Assembly (NCBI GenBank): GCA_020847555.1
Contig: JADLBT010000345.1
Location: 1 to 12,298, forward strand
DNA from: Gemmataceae bacterium
Lineage (GTDB): Bacteria; Planctomycetota; Planctomycetia; Gemmatales; Gemmataceae
DNA: 12,298 bases
Direction: 5' to 3'
In this document: piece by piece, positions 1-5,900 of the stretch
How positions within the stretch are numbered: position 1 is the first letter of the stretch
How the letters are laid out: the number at the start of each line of letters is the position of its first letter
Notes under the pieces: generated by a model
Told to the model about the DNA's origin: nothing
The model's database searches: none
The model's input: only the letters and a program-made list of their open reading frames with translations
Position numbers and translations under genes: made by a program

Positions 1-155
1 GCATCGACCTTGCCGCCGGGGAAGGCCCAGAAGCCGCCGAAGAAGCGAAGGGTCTCACTCCGGCGGACGACGAAGACCTCGGACGAGCCGGGAGCCCGCG
101 CCAGCAGGACGCTGGCGGCCTCGGCGATCCAGCCTGGTCCTTCGGGTTGCTCCAT
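1..155 (-). CDS. NUDIX hydrolase, N-terminal part (cut by window edge)
   Basis: Only the first 51 codons are present; the rest lies beyond the left edge. The product starts MEQPEGPGWIAEAASVLLAR and continues into LRFFGGFWAFPGGKVDA. That second stretch is the typical lead-in to the Nudix box: a beta strand carrying small-molecule-binding residues, then the first glycines of the G-x5-E-x7-REUxEExGU box. The catalytic glutamates themselves would lie off the window. NUDIX enzymes hydrolyse a nucleoside diphosphate linked to another group (NTPs, ADP-ribose, CoA, dinucleotides); the substrate cannot be told from this fragment. The FFGGFWAFPGGKVD form resembles the NUDT7/NUDT19-like or general housekeeping subgroup, which is inference. 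The ATG at 155-153 is the first in frame and has no clear Shine-Dalgarno. The gene is 85 bp downstream of a response regulator on the same strand, but a strong palindrome separates the two, so independent transcription is plausible. Confidence 0.8.
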   Translation of the reverse strand, partial: MEQPEGPGWIAEAASVLLARAPGSSEVFVVRRSETLRFFGGFWAFPGGKVD

Positions 156-180
156 CTCGGTCAGGGGTGTCGGAGAAGAT

Positions 181-223
181 CTCTCCCTCCGGTCCCCTCG
201 CAGAGGGGGGACCGGAGGGAGAG
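181..223. repeat. Long intergenic palindrome (possible terminator) after the response regulator
   Basis: The arms 181-199 and 205-223 pair over 19 positions. Eighteen are Watson-Crick and one is a T-G wobble (198/206). The loop is 5 bases (200-204, GCAGA). The core is CTCTCCCTCCGGTCCCC against its complement. It occupies most of the gap between the response-regulator stop and the NUDIX start. No T-run follows on either strand, so it is not a textbook intrinsic terminator, but a stem this stable could still stop polymerase or protect an mRNA 3' end. It could equally be a copy of a dispersed palindromic element. Confidence 0.75.
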
Positions 224-240
224 GTTGCGCGTCGCGTCGC

Positions 241-690
241 TCACTCCTGTCCCTCGGCGGGAGTGGTTCGCGAGCGGGGGGTGGACTTTTTCGCGGCCGA
301 CGGGGGTTCGGGCTTGGTGAACTCGCCGGCCAGCCCGCGATGGACCGCCTCCATCAGCCGCTCCATGGCGAACGGCTTGCGGATGTAATCGACCACCCCG
401 AGGTACTCGGCATACGCCTTGTGGCGGCTGCCCTCGTTGGCCGTGATCATGATGATCGGCGGAGCGTCCGCCTTGTCGCGGAAGTGCTCCAGCACCGGGT
501 AGCCGCCCATGCGCGGCATCATCATGTCGAGGATGACGAGGTCCGGACGCTGGTTGTAGATCGCCTGCTTACCCTGCTGGCCGTCCCGGGCCTGAATGAC
601 GCGGAAGCCCTGGCGCTCCAGCACGGTGCGTAACCCGTCGCTCAGTTCGGTGTCGTCGTCCACGATGAGAATGATTTTGTTGTCTGCCAT
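241..690 (-). CDS. Stand-alone response regulator receiver (CheY-like, single domain with short tail)
   Basis: A 149-residue protein made of one receiver domain (about residues 5-122) and a proline/lysine/serine-rich tail with no output domain. The phosphorylation pocket is complete: acidic D11/D12/D13 in LIVDDD, phospho-acceptor D55 in VILDMMMPRMGG, T83 in IIMITA, and K105 in YIRKPF. It should accept phosphate from a histidine kinase and act through protein contacts, as CheY/DivK-type single-domain regulators do. The partner kinase is not in the window. The ATG at 690 was chosen because the receiver fold starts immediately after it (MADNKIILIVDDD) and GAGG lies 9 bases upstream (700-703). 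An in-frame extension to 765 would add 25 residues that look like non-coding sequence. It lies 133 bp downstream of moaA on the same strand; a functional link to moaA is not supported. Confidence 0.93.
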   Translation of the reverse strand: MADNKIILIVDDDTELSDGLRTVLERQGFRVIQARDGQQGKQAIYNQRPDLVILDMMMPRMGGYPVLEHFRDKADAPPIIMITANEGSRHKAYAEYLGVVDYIRKPFAMERLMEAVHRGLAGEFTKPEPPSAAKKSTPRSRTTPAEGQE

Positions 691-717
691 GGCGGTAGCC
701 CTCGGTCTGGGGATTGG

Positions 718-745
718 GTCGGAGGCGAGGTTTGTCCCTGTCAGA
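718..745 (-). promoter_or_regulatory. Upstream region of response regulator with a small inverted repeat
   Basis: The gap between moaA and the response regulator (691-823) holds a 6-bp inverted repeat, TCCCTG (735-740) and CAGGGA (750-755), separated by 9 bases. On the minus strand a weak promoter-like pair, TTGTAG then 17 bases then TAATCT, ends inside it. Each hexamer matches the sigma-70 consensus at only three of six positions. This is a tentative site at most. Confidence 0.15.
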
Positions 746-823
746 TTACCAGGGAGAAGTCGCATCTACAAGCAACTGGTCGAACCTGCCAGGGGCGAGG
801 GGAGACCAATTCAACCGCTCGCC

Positions 824-1948
824 TCACCCGCCGATGGCGTGCATGGTGCGCTGCGGTTTGACGAAGCGGGCCGTGTTGATCTCGTGCCCTTCCCACTTCG
901 CCCACACGTTGCGGCGAATCACCGCCGCAATCGCAGCATCGCTCGCGCCGCCGCGGAGGAGTTGTTTGACATCGTCCTCCTCGATGGCAAACAGGCAGTT
1001 GCGCAGCTTGCCGTCAGCGGTCAGGCGGACCCGGTTACAGCTCAGGCAGAACGGCTGCGAGATCGACGCGATGATGCCGACACGCCCTCCCGGATCGTCC
1101 GGCACACCGGAGGCGTCGGCGTACCGGAACTCCATCGCCGGCGCCCGCGGGTCGTAATCCTCGACCGGGACGAGCGGCGCCACCGCGCGCTCGATCAGCT
1201 CCAGGATCTCGTGGGCGAAGAAGACCTTGCCGCGCTCCCACTGGTCGGCGCCGATCGGCATGTACTCGATGAAGCGGATCTCCAGCCGGTGTTCGCGGGC
1301 GAAGCGGGCCAGCGGCACGACCTCGTGTTCCGTCACCCCGCGGATGCTGACGGCGTTCACCTTGACCGGGTCGAACCCAACCCGCTTCGCCGCCAGGATG
1401 CCGGCGAGAACCCTGTCCAGCCCGTCGCGTCGGGCCAGTTCCCGGAACCGCTCGGGGCTAAGCGCGTCGAGGCTGATGTTGATGCGCCGCAGGCCGGCGT
1501 CGTACAAAGCCCGGGCGTGGTCGGCGAGGAGGATGCCGTTGGTGGTCAGGCCAACGTCCCGAATGCCGTCGATGGCGCACAGCATTCGCACGAGGTCCGG
1601 AAGTTCGCGCCGCATCAGCGGCTCGCCGCCGGTGAGGCGCACCTTGTCGATCCCGAGCGGGGCCGCGATCCGGACGAAGCGCGCGATCTCCTCGAACGTG
1701 AGCAGTTCGCTCCGGTCCATGAAGGCCACATCCTCGTCCATGCAGTAAGTGCAGCGCAGGTTGCAGCGATCGGTCACGCTGATGCGCAGGTTGTTGTGGA
1801 GGCGGCCGAAGGAGTCGAGAAGAGAGGAGGGGCCAGAGACGGGGGGCTGGGGGCCGGGAAGGACGGACAGCGGCGCAGTCATCCCCTTGCCGGAATCCCC
1901 GCACAGCGGCAGCGACAATCTGCGCTCGCGCCTGTGTGCTTCGCTCAT
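824..1948 (-). CDS. moaA: GTP 3',8-cyclase MoaA (molybdenum cofactor biosynthesis, radical SAM)
   Basis: MoaA carries out the first step of molybdenum cofactor synthesis, turning GTP into 3',8-cyclo-GTP by radical SAM chemistry; MoaC then makes cyclic pyranopterin monophosphate. From the ATG at 1948 the protein has 374 residues. The radical SAM cluster motif is CNLRCTYC (C62, C66, C69), preceded by LRISVTDR. The SAM-binding glycines are in VRLTGGEPLMRR. The second 4Fe-4S cluster, which binds GTP, uses C301, C304 and C318 (C-x2-C-x13-C in FCLSCNRVRLTADGKLRNC). The protein ends in the conserved Gly-Gly tail (HAIGG) needed for activity in this family. Start choice is uncertain: ATG 1948 has GGAGG 4 bases upstream, with a GTG just before it at 1951, while ATG 1882 would remove 22 low-conservation residues and leave a normal 352-residue length. 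It lies 57 bp after moaE, separated by a half-palindrome repeat. Confidence 0.96.
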   Translation of the reverse strand: MSEAHRRERRLSLPLCGDSGKGMTAPLSVLPGPQPPVSGPSSLLDSFGRLHNNLRISVTDRCNLRCTYCMDEDVAFMDRSELLTFEEIARFVRIAAPLGIDKVRLTGGEPLMRRELPDLVRMLCAIDGIRDVGLTTNGILLADHARALYDAGLRRINISLDALSPERFRELARRDGLDRVLAGILAAKRVGFDPVKVNAVSIRGVTEHEVVPLARFAREHRLEIRFIEYMPIGADQWERGKVFFAHEILELIERAVAPLVPVEDYDPRAPAMEFRYADASGVPDDPGGRVGIIASISQPFCLSCNRVRLTADGKLRNCLFAIEEDDVKQLLRGGASDAAIAAVIRRNVWAKWEGHEINTARFVKPQRTMHAIGG

Positions 1949-1969
1949 CACTCCTCCCTCTCCGCCAAC

Positions 1970-1999
1970 TCCGCGCGCTGGCGCGCGCGGCTGGTTAAC
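1970..1999. repeat. Half-copy of the 9501-9560 palindrome, itself forming an 8-bp hairpin
   Basis: These 30 bases match 9532-9560 with one substitution (T to G) and one extra T. The shared core reads CGCGCGCTGGCG and then GCGGCTGGT. The partner arm found at 9501-9525 is absent here. The substitution creates a local perfect palindrome: 1971-1978 pairs with 1983-1990 around a TGGC loop. It lies between the moaE stop and the moaA start, so it would form a small hairpin in the operon mRNA. It is best read as a degenerate remnant of a dispersed element. Confidence 0.7.
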
Positions 2000-2005
2000 A
2001 CGCCC

Positions 2006-2425
2006 CTAACCCCCGGTTCCCGGATGTACCCACTCGGTCGAGCCGTCGGCCCAGTTTTCCTTCTTCCAGATTGGCACGAGTTCCTTGAGGCGGTCGATGG
2101 CGTGGCGGCACGCCTCGAACGCCTGCGCCCGGTGGGGGCAGCTGACCGCGACCGCGACGCTCACCTCCCCCACCGCGAGCCGGCCGAGACGATGAATCAG
2201 CGCGATCTCGCCGACCGCCCAGCGGGCACGGGTGTCGGCCTCGATCTCCGCGAGTTTTTTCTCGGCCATCCCGGGGTACGCCTCGTAGTCGAGGGCGACG
2301 GTGACACGGTCGCCGGTCAGGTCGCGCACGGTGCCGAGGAACGCGACGACGGCCCCGCAGTCGTTGCGCCGGACCTGCTCGGTCAAGGCGTGGTGGTCGA
2401 TCGGCTCTCGCGTCAGGCGGATCAT
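2006..2425 (-). CDS. moaE: Molybdopterin synthase catalytic subunit MoaE
   Basis: MoaE forms a heterotetramer with MoaD and transfers sulfur from the MoaD C-terminal thiocarboxylate onto cyclic pyranopterin monophosphate, making molybdopterin. The 139-residue product has the family landmarks: GAVVAFLGTVRD near residues 24-35, LDYEAYPGMAEKKL at 45-58, the IHRLGRLAVGEVSV segment at 77-90, PHRAQAFEACRHAIDRLK at 97-114, and the active-site lysine motif PIWKKE (K121/K122). Length is close to the usual 140-150. The ATG at 2425 was chosen because homology starts there (MIRLTREPID); the frame is open further upstream to a GTG at 2551 overlapping moaD, but those 42 residues look non-coding. No good Shine-Dalgarno precedes the ATG. 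The protein ends in Gly-Gly, which is probably incidental. It sits 77 bp after moaD, with a TATAAT hexamer in that gap. Confidence 0.96.
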   Translation of the reverse strand: MIRLTREPIDHHALTEQVRRNDCGAVVAFLGTVRDLTGDRVTVALDYEAYPGMAEKKLAEIEADTRARWAVGEIALIHRLGRLAVGEVSVAVAVSCPHRAQAFEACRHAIDRLKELVPIWKKENWADGSTEWVHPGTGG

Positions 2426-2480
2426 GGTCGGTGGCGGGCGAAGGTGGGGTGGGTGCGGCCGGTCCGAACCCGCAGAGAAT

Positions 2481-2486
2481 ATTATA
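2481..2486 (-). promoter_or_regulatory. Possible internal -10 element (TATAAT) ahead of moaE
   Basis: The minus strand reads TATAAT here, inside a short A+T-rich patch (about 2476-2489) in otherwise very GC-rich DNA. It lies between the moaD stop and the moaE start. No convincing -35 sits 16-18 bases upstream. It could be an internal promoter for moaE-moaA, or chance. Confidence 0.3.
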
Positions 2487-2502
2487 GCTGGAACGAGGCG
2501 GG

Positions 2503-2823
2503 TCACCCCACGCCGATCCGTCGCCCGTGGGCTTTGGAAACACTTCTGCACATCGCTTCCCTTGCCCCTGCCACGAGACCGCCGCCGCTCACCGGCGGCA
2601 GCACCGCCACCTCAGCAGACCGGGGCAGGCGGAGGCTGTCCTCAGCGAACTCGTCGTTGACCGCGAGCGCGCAGCGCTCCAGCAGTCCCGCCAGCGCCGG
2701 CACGTCCGCCGCCAGGCGCCCGCGCAGGTCGGCCACCGTGGCGCCGTCGGCCAGTTCCACACGCACCGATTCGGCGCCCGCCAGATCCTTCGCGCGGGCG
2801 AACAGGCGAACCTCGACAATCAT
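2503..2823 (-). CDS. moaD: Molybdopterin synthase sulfur carrier subunit MoaD (ThiS/MoaD fold) with C-terminal extension
   Basis: MoaD is a small ubiquitin-like protein whose C-terminal Gly-Gly is adenylated by MoeB, converted to a thiocarboxylate and used by MoaE. The 106-residue product starts MIVEVRLFARAKDLAGAESV. It continues with the typical VELADGATVADLRGRL segment, ALAVNDEFA (residues 52-60) and the closing strand EVAVLPPVSGGG (71-82). A normal MoaD would stop at the Gly-Gly near residue 81, but here the frame runs 24 residues further to a TGA, through LVAGAREAMCRSVSKAHG and six more residues. The carrier glycines are therefore internal unless the tail is removed. The start ATG overlaps the TGA of the upstream oxidase gene (ATGA, 2820-2823), a sign of translational coupling. 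It is certainly a MoaD/ThiS-fold protein. The adjacent moaE makes MoaD much more likely than ThiS. Confidence 0.92.
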   Translation of the reverse strand: MIVEVRLFARAKDLAGAESVRVELADGATVADLRGRLAADVPALAGLLERCALAVNDEFAEDSLRLPRSAEVAVLPPVSGGGLVAGAREAMCRSVSKAHGRRIGVG

Positions 2824-5800
2824 CGCAGCACCAGTTCGCGGATGGGTTCCCTGAGGCGGCGGGCCACGTCCGGCAGCAGCCCATAGGCGAGCGCGAGGTA
2901 CTGGACCGGGTGAAGGGTGCGCTTGCCGGCCCCGTCCTCCATCTGCATCCGGCAGGCGCTGCACTCGGTCGAACCGAACAGCACCCGCGGGCGCTTCAAC
3001 TCCTCCAGCATCGGCCGGCCGGCTTCCAGAGACGTTTCGTAGTTCTCCGCCTTCAGGCCGAACGTGCCCGCCATGCCGGAACAACTCACGTCGATTGTAT
3101 GCACCATCAGACCCGGTATCAACGCGAGCAGTTGCGGCCCGGCGGGGGGGCTCCCGAGCGCCTTCAGGTGGCACGGAACGTGATGGCCGACCGCGAAATC
3201 CAGCGGCCGGAAGTCGGTGCGCAGCCGCCCTTGCCGGTGCAGATCCCACAGGAACGCGGTCAGCTCGACCGTGCGCTCGGCGACGAGTTTCGCGTCCGAG
3301 TCGTCGGTCAGGTCGGGGTAGTCCTGGCGGAGCATCAGCGCCGCGGTCGGCTCGGAGCAGACAATCGGCCACCCCTCGCGGGCCGCGTCGGCGAGCACGC
3401 GCAGGTTCCGCCGGGCGATGTCGCGAGCCGCCTCGACGTCGCCGTGCGCCAGCGCCGCCATCCCACACCCGCGCTGGCCCGGCGGCACGTACACCTCGAA
3501 CCCGTTGTGGCGCAGCACCGCGACGACGGCTTCGGCGACCTGCGGGTCGCTGCAGTTGGCGAACACGTCCACGAAGTACGCGACCCGCTCGCCCTCCGCC
3601 CTGGGCTTGCGCGTCCAGCCGCGCCGCCGCGCGCGCCGCAGGAAACTGCGCAGGGCGAAGCGCGGCAACCGCCGCCGACGCGACAGGCCGAACAGCTTCT
3701 CGAATACCCAGCGCGTGAACCGACTCTTCAGAGCCAGGTTCACGACCAGTGAGAACGTCCCCCCCAGCCGGGCGAACCCCTCGGCCCGAGCCATGAACCA
3801 GTCCTTCCAGTCGAGACCATACTCGGCCACGTTAGCGGCCTTCGTCTCGAGCATCAGCCGGGGGATGTTGACGTGGGCCGGGCACTCGGCGGCGCACATG
3901 CGGCAGTTGACGCATAGATCGGCCACCGCCCGCACCTCGTCGGGGGCGAGTTGGCGCGGGTCGGCCTTCTCGGCGAGGCGGTGGCGGAGCAGGTTCGCCT
4001 TGGCACGCGGGGCAGCCGCCTCGGCGTGAGTCGCCCGGAAAACGGGGCACATGCGCTGAGCGGGCGCCTCGGTCCGGCACTGGCCGCAGCCGTTGCAGCT
4101 GAGAACCTCGGCGACGACCTCGTCCGGCTGCCAGCGCAGCAGCCAGGGCGTGTCGCGCCCGGCCGTCTCCCGATCGGGTGGATTGTCTGCCACCGGCCGG
4201 GCACCGCGCAGAGGGCGGCGCAGCGGCCACCGCTCCAGGTCGGGCGCCGGATCGACGATCTTGCCCGGGTTGAACAGGCCGCGCGGGTCGAACACCGCCT
4301 TGAGCTGACGGAAGACCGGGTAGAGCGGGCCGTACTGCCGCGCCACCCACGGCGTCCGCGCCAGCCCGGTCCCGTGCTGCGAGCTGACCGTCCCCCCCAG
4401 CTGCAGCGCCAGCCGGTGGATCTCCTCGGCGATGGCCGACAGCTTCGACACGTCCTCCGGCTGTTGCAGATCGAGGAACGGCCGGGTGTGGACCTGGCCC
4501 GTCCCGGCGTGGACCAGGAACGACGCGGTCGTTTCGTGTTCCTTGAGGATCTCCTGCACTCGATGCAGATAGGCGTTGAGTTCCTCCGGCGGCACGCCGA
4601 CATCCTCGACGAACGCGACCGGCTGGGCCCCGCCGCGCAGCCCGTACAGGGTCGGCAGGACGACTTCGCGCAGCTGCCACAGGCGGTCGATGTCGTCCGG
4701 GTCGAAGGCCGGGTGTGCGTGCAGGGCCAGGCGCTCGCTGCGGTAGAGTTGCTCGACCAGCTGCTGGGCGGCAGCGCGGGCCTCGCGGGTGGTGTCGGTT
4801 TCGTACTCGACGAGCAGCACCGCCTCGATCGCCGGGGGGACCAGCGCGGCGGCGGCGGCGGCGTCGCTGCCGCGGGCCAGGCTCAGTAATCGCCGGTCGA
4901 GCAGTTCGCACGCAGCCGGGCCGGTCGGCAGCGCCCGCTGGGCGGCTCGCAGGGCGGCGTCGAGGCTGGCAAAGCCCAGCAGCACCAGGCTGCGCCCGCC
5001 GGGCAGCGGGATGGTCCGCAGGGTCGCCTCGGTGATGACCGCCAACGTGCCCTCCGACCCGGTCAGTAACTTCGCCAGGTCGAGGCCGTCCGCCGTCAGG
5101 GCGTCGTGGAGGAGATAGCCGCAGCGGTTGTACGGCGTGCGTGGGCGGCAGGTCCGGATCAGCTCGGCGTTCTCGCTCAGCAGCACCGCGGCGGCGCCGA
5201 CGATGTCATGCAGGTGACCCGGCACATCCTCGGCGGCGGGCTGGACAGGCTCCCTGCCAACGGTGGCCGCCTCGCCGGTGTCGAGGACGACGCGCAGGGC
5301 GGCGACGTGGTCGCGGGTGTAGCCGTAGCGCAGGGTGTGAGCGCCGGAGGCATTGTTGGCGACCATACCGCCGACGGTACACTGCGCCGCACTGGCCGGA
5401 TCGGGAGCGAAGCGGCGCCCATCGCGGGCCAGGCGCGCGTTGACCGCGCGGCAGGTGACGCCGGCCTGGACGCGGATGGTGTCGGCGCCGACGTCGCGGA
5501 TCGCCTGAAAATGGCGGCTCAGGTCGAGGATCAGGCCGGGGCCGAGCGCCTCGCCCGCGACCCCACTGCCCGCGCCGCGCGGCACCAGGGGCAGGCGGTG
5601 CTCGGCGGCGTAGCGCACCAGAGCCTGGACGTCCTCCTCGTCGCGCGGGACCGCCACGCCGATCGGATGGACCTGGAAGATGCTGGCGTCGGTGCTGTAG
5701 AGAGCGCGAGACAGGTCATCGAAGAGCAGACCGCCCTTGAAGAACCCCTTGAGATCGTCGCGGATGCGCTCGCGCTGTTGTTCGTCCACGTTGGTACAGT

Positions 5801-5873
5801 CCAGGCGCGTCAAGGGTGACAGGGTGACCGAAGCAGGCCCACGGGGCGCAGCCCGTGGGCTTGCTTTGGTCAC
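2820..5873 (-). CDS. FAD-linked oxidase / 4Fe-4S / CCG-domain protein (YdiJ-like, GlcD-GlcF fusion type)
   Basis: A 1017-residue fusion with the same layout and nearly the same length as E. coli YdiJ, a D-2-hydroxyglutarate dehydrogenase. Residues about 70-290 form the FAD-binding PCMH domain (PLVPRGAGSGVAGEALGPG at 95-113, GGMVANNASGAHTLRYGYTR at 168-187, LLTGSEGTLAVITEATLR at 269-286). Residues about 300-545 form the FAD-oxidase C-terminal domain (HAGTGQVHTRP at 455-465, FDPRGLFNPGKI at 528-539). Two Fe-S sites follow: C593/C596/C599/C609 and C654/C657/C660/C664. The rest is CCG-type, with C803, HVPCH at 898-902, C931 and CSAC at 971-974. It should oxidise a D-2-hydroxy acid and pass electrons through FAD and Fe-S clusters; the true substrate is unknown. 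No signal peptide is seen. The GTG at 5873 has AAGG 7 bases upstream, but its first ~20 codons lie in a palindrome; a GTG at 5789 (VDEQQRERIRDD, 989 residues) may be the real start. It is the likely first gene of the moaD-moaE-moaA run. Confidence 0.93.
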   Translation of the reverse strand: MTKASPRAAPRGPASVTLSPLTRLDCTNVDEQQRERIRDDLKGFFKGGLLFDDLSRALYSTDASIFQVHPIGVAVPRDEEDVQALVRYAAEHRLPLVPRGAGSGVAGEALGPGLILDLSRHFQAIRDVGADTIRVQAGVTCRAVNARLARDGRRFAPDPASAAQCTVGGMVANNASGAHTLRYGYTRDHVAALRVVLDTGEAATVGREPVQPAAEDVPGHLHDIVGAAAVLLSENAELIRTCRPRTPYNRCGYLLHDALTADGLDLAKLLTGSEGTLAVITEATLRTIPLPGGRSLVLLGFASLDAALRAAQRALPTGPAACELLDRRLLSLARGSDAAAAAALVPPAIEAVLLVEYETDTTREARAAAQQLVEQLYRSERLALHAHPAFDPDDIDRLWQLREVVLPTLYGLRGGAQPVAFVEDVGVPPEELNAYLHRVQEILKEHETTASFLVHAGTGQVHTRPFLDLQQPEDVSKLSAIAEEIHRLALQLGGTVSSQHGTGLARTPWVARQYGPLYPVFRQLKAVFDPRGLFNPGKIVDPAPDLERWPLRRPLRGARPVADNPPDRETAGRDTPWLLRWQPDEVVAEVLSCNGCGQCRTEAPAQRMCPVFRATHAEAAAPRAKANLLRHRLAEKADPRQLAPDEVRAVADLCVNCRMCAAECPAHVNIPRLMLETKAANVAEYGLDWKDWFMARAEGFARLGGTFSLVVNLALKSRFTRWVFEKLFGLSRRRRLPRFALRSFLRRARRRGWTRKPRAEGERVAYFVDVFANCSDPQVAEAVVAVLRHNGFEVYVPPGQRGCGMAALAHGDVEAARDIARRNLRVLADAAREGWPIVCSEPTAALMLRQDYPDLTDDSDAKLVAERTVELTAFLWDLHRQGRLRTDFRPLDFAVGHHVPCHLKALGSPPAGPQLLALIPGLMVHTIDVSCSGMAGTFGLKAENYETSLEAGRPMLEELKRPRVLFGSTECSACRMQMEDGAGKRTLHPVQYLALAYGLLPDVARRLREPIRELVLR

Positions 5874-5900
5874 CCTGTCACCTTGTCACCCTGTCATCTT
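5813..5900. repeat. 31-bp-arm hairpin flanked by GTCACCCT tandem repeats
   Basis: The arms 5815-5845 and 5852-5882 pair at all 31 positions. Twenty-nine are Watson-Crick and two (5830/5867 and 5836/5861) are G-U wobbles on the plus strand. The loop is 6 bases (5846-5851, GCGCAG). The outer part is built of an 8-bp unit: four direct copies on the right (5869-5900: GTCACCCT, GTCACCTT, GTCACCCT, GTCATCTT) and two inverted copies on the left (5813-5828, AGGGTGAC twice). The inner core is GGCCCACGGG against its complement. It fills the space between the secreted-protein stop codon (TAA at 5901-5899), which the last unit overlaps, and the oxidase gene, covering the oxidase's apparent GTG start. It could act as a terminator, an attenuator or a dispersed palindromic element. 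Confidence 0.9.

Noticed and set aside
2426..2551. Upstream extension of moaE overlapping moaD, or a frameshift MoaD-MoaE fusion
   Set aside because: The extra residues have no MoaE or linker character, no slippery heptamer is evident, and MoaE homology begins exactly at the ATG at 2425.
596..2854. Long plus-strand open frame opposite moaA, moaE and moaD
   Set aside because: It lies antisense to three clearly identified genes, resembles no protein family, and is the expected result of very GC-rich codon use leaving the opposite strand open.
2824..3468. Upstream extension of the moaD frame into the oxidase gene
   Set aside because: The oxidase reading frame there carries its conserved CCG cysteines; the moaD-frame extension is low-complexity and unrelated.
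5869..5900. Short tandem units as a CRISPR array
   Set aside because: The 8-bp units are directly abutting, have no spacers and belong to a palindrome.
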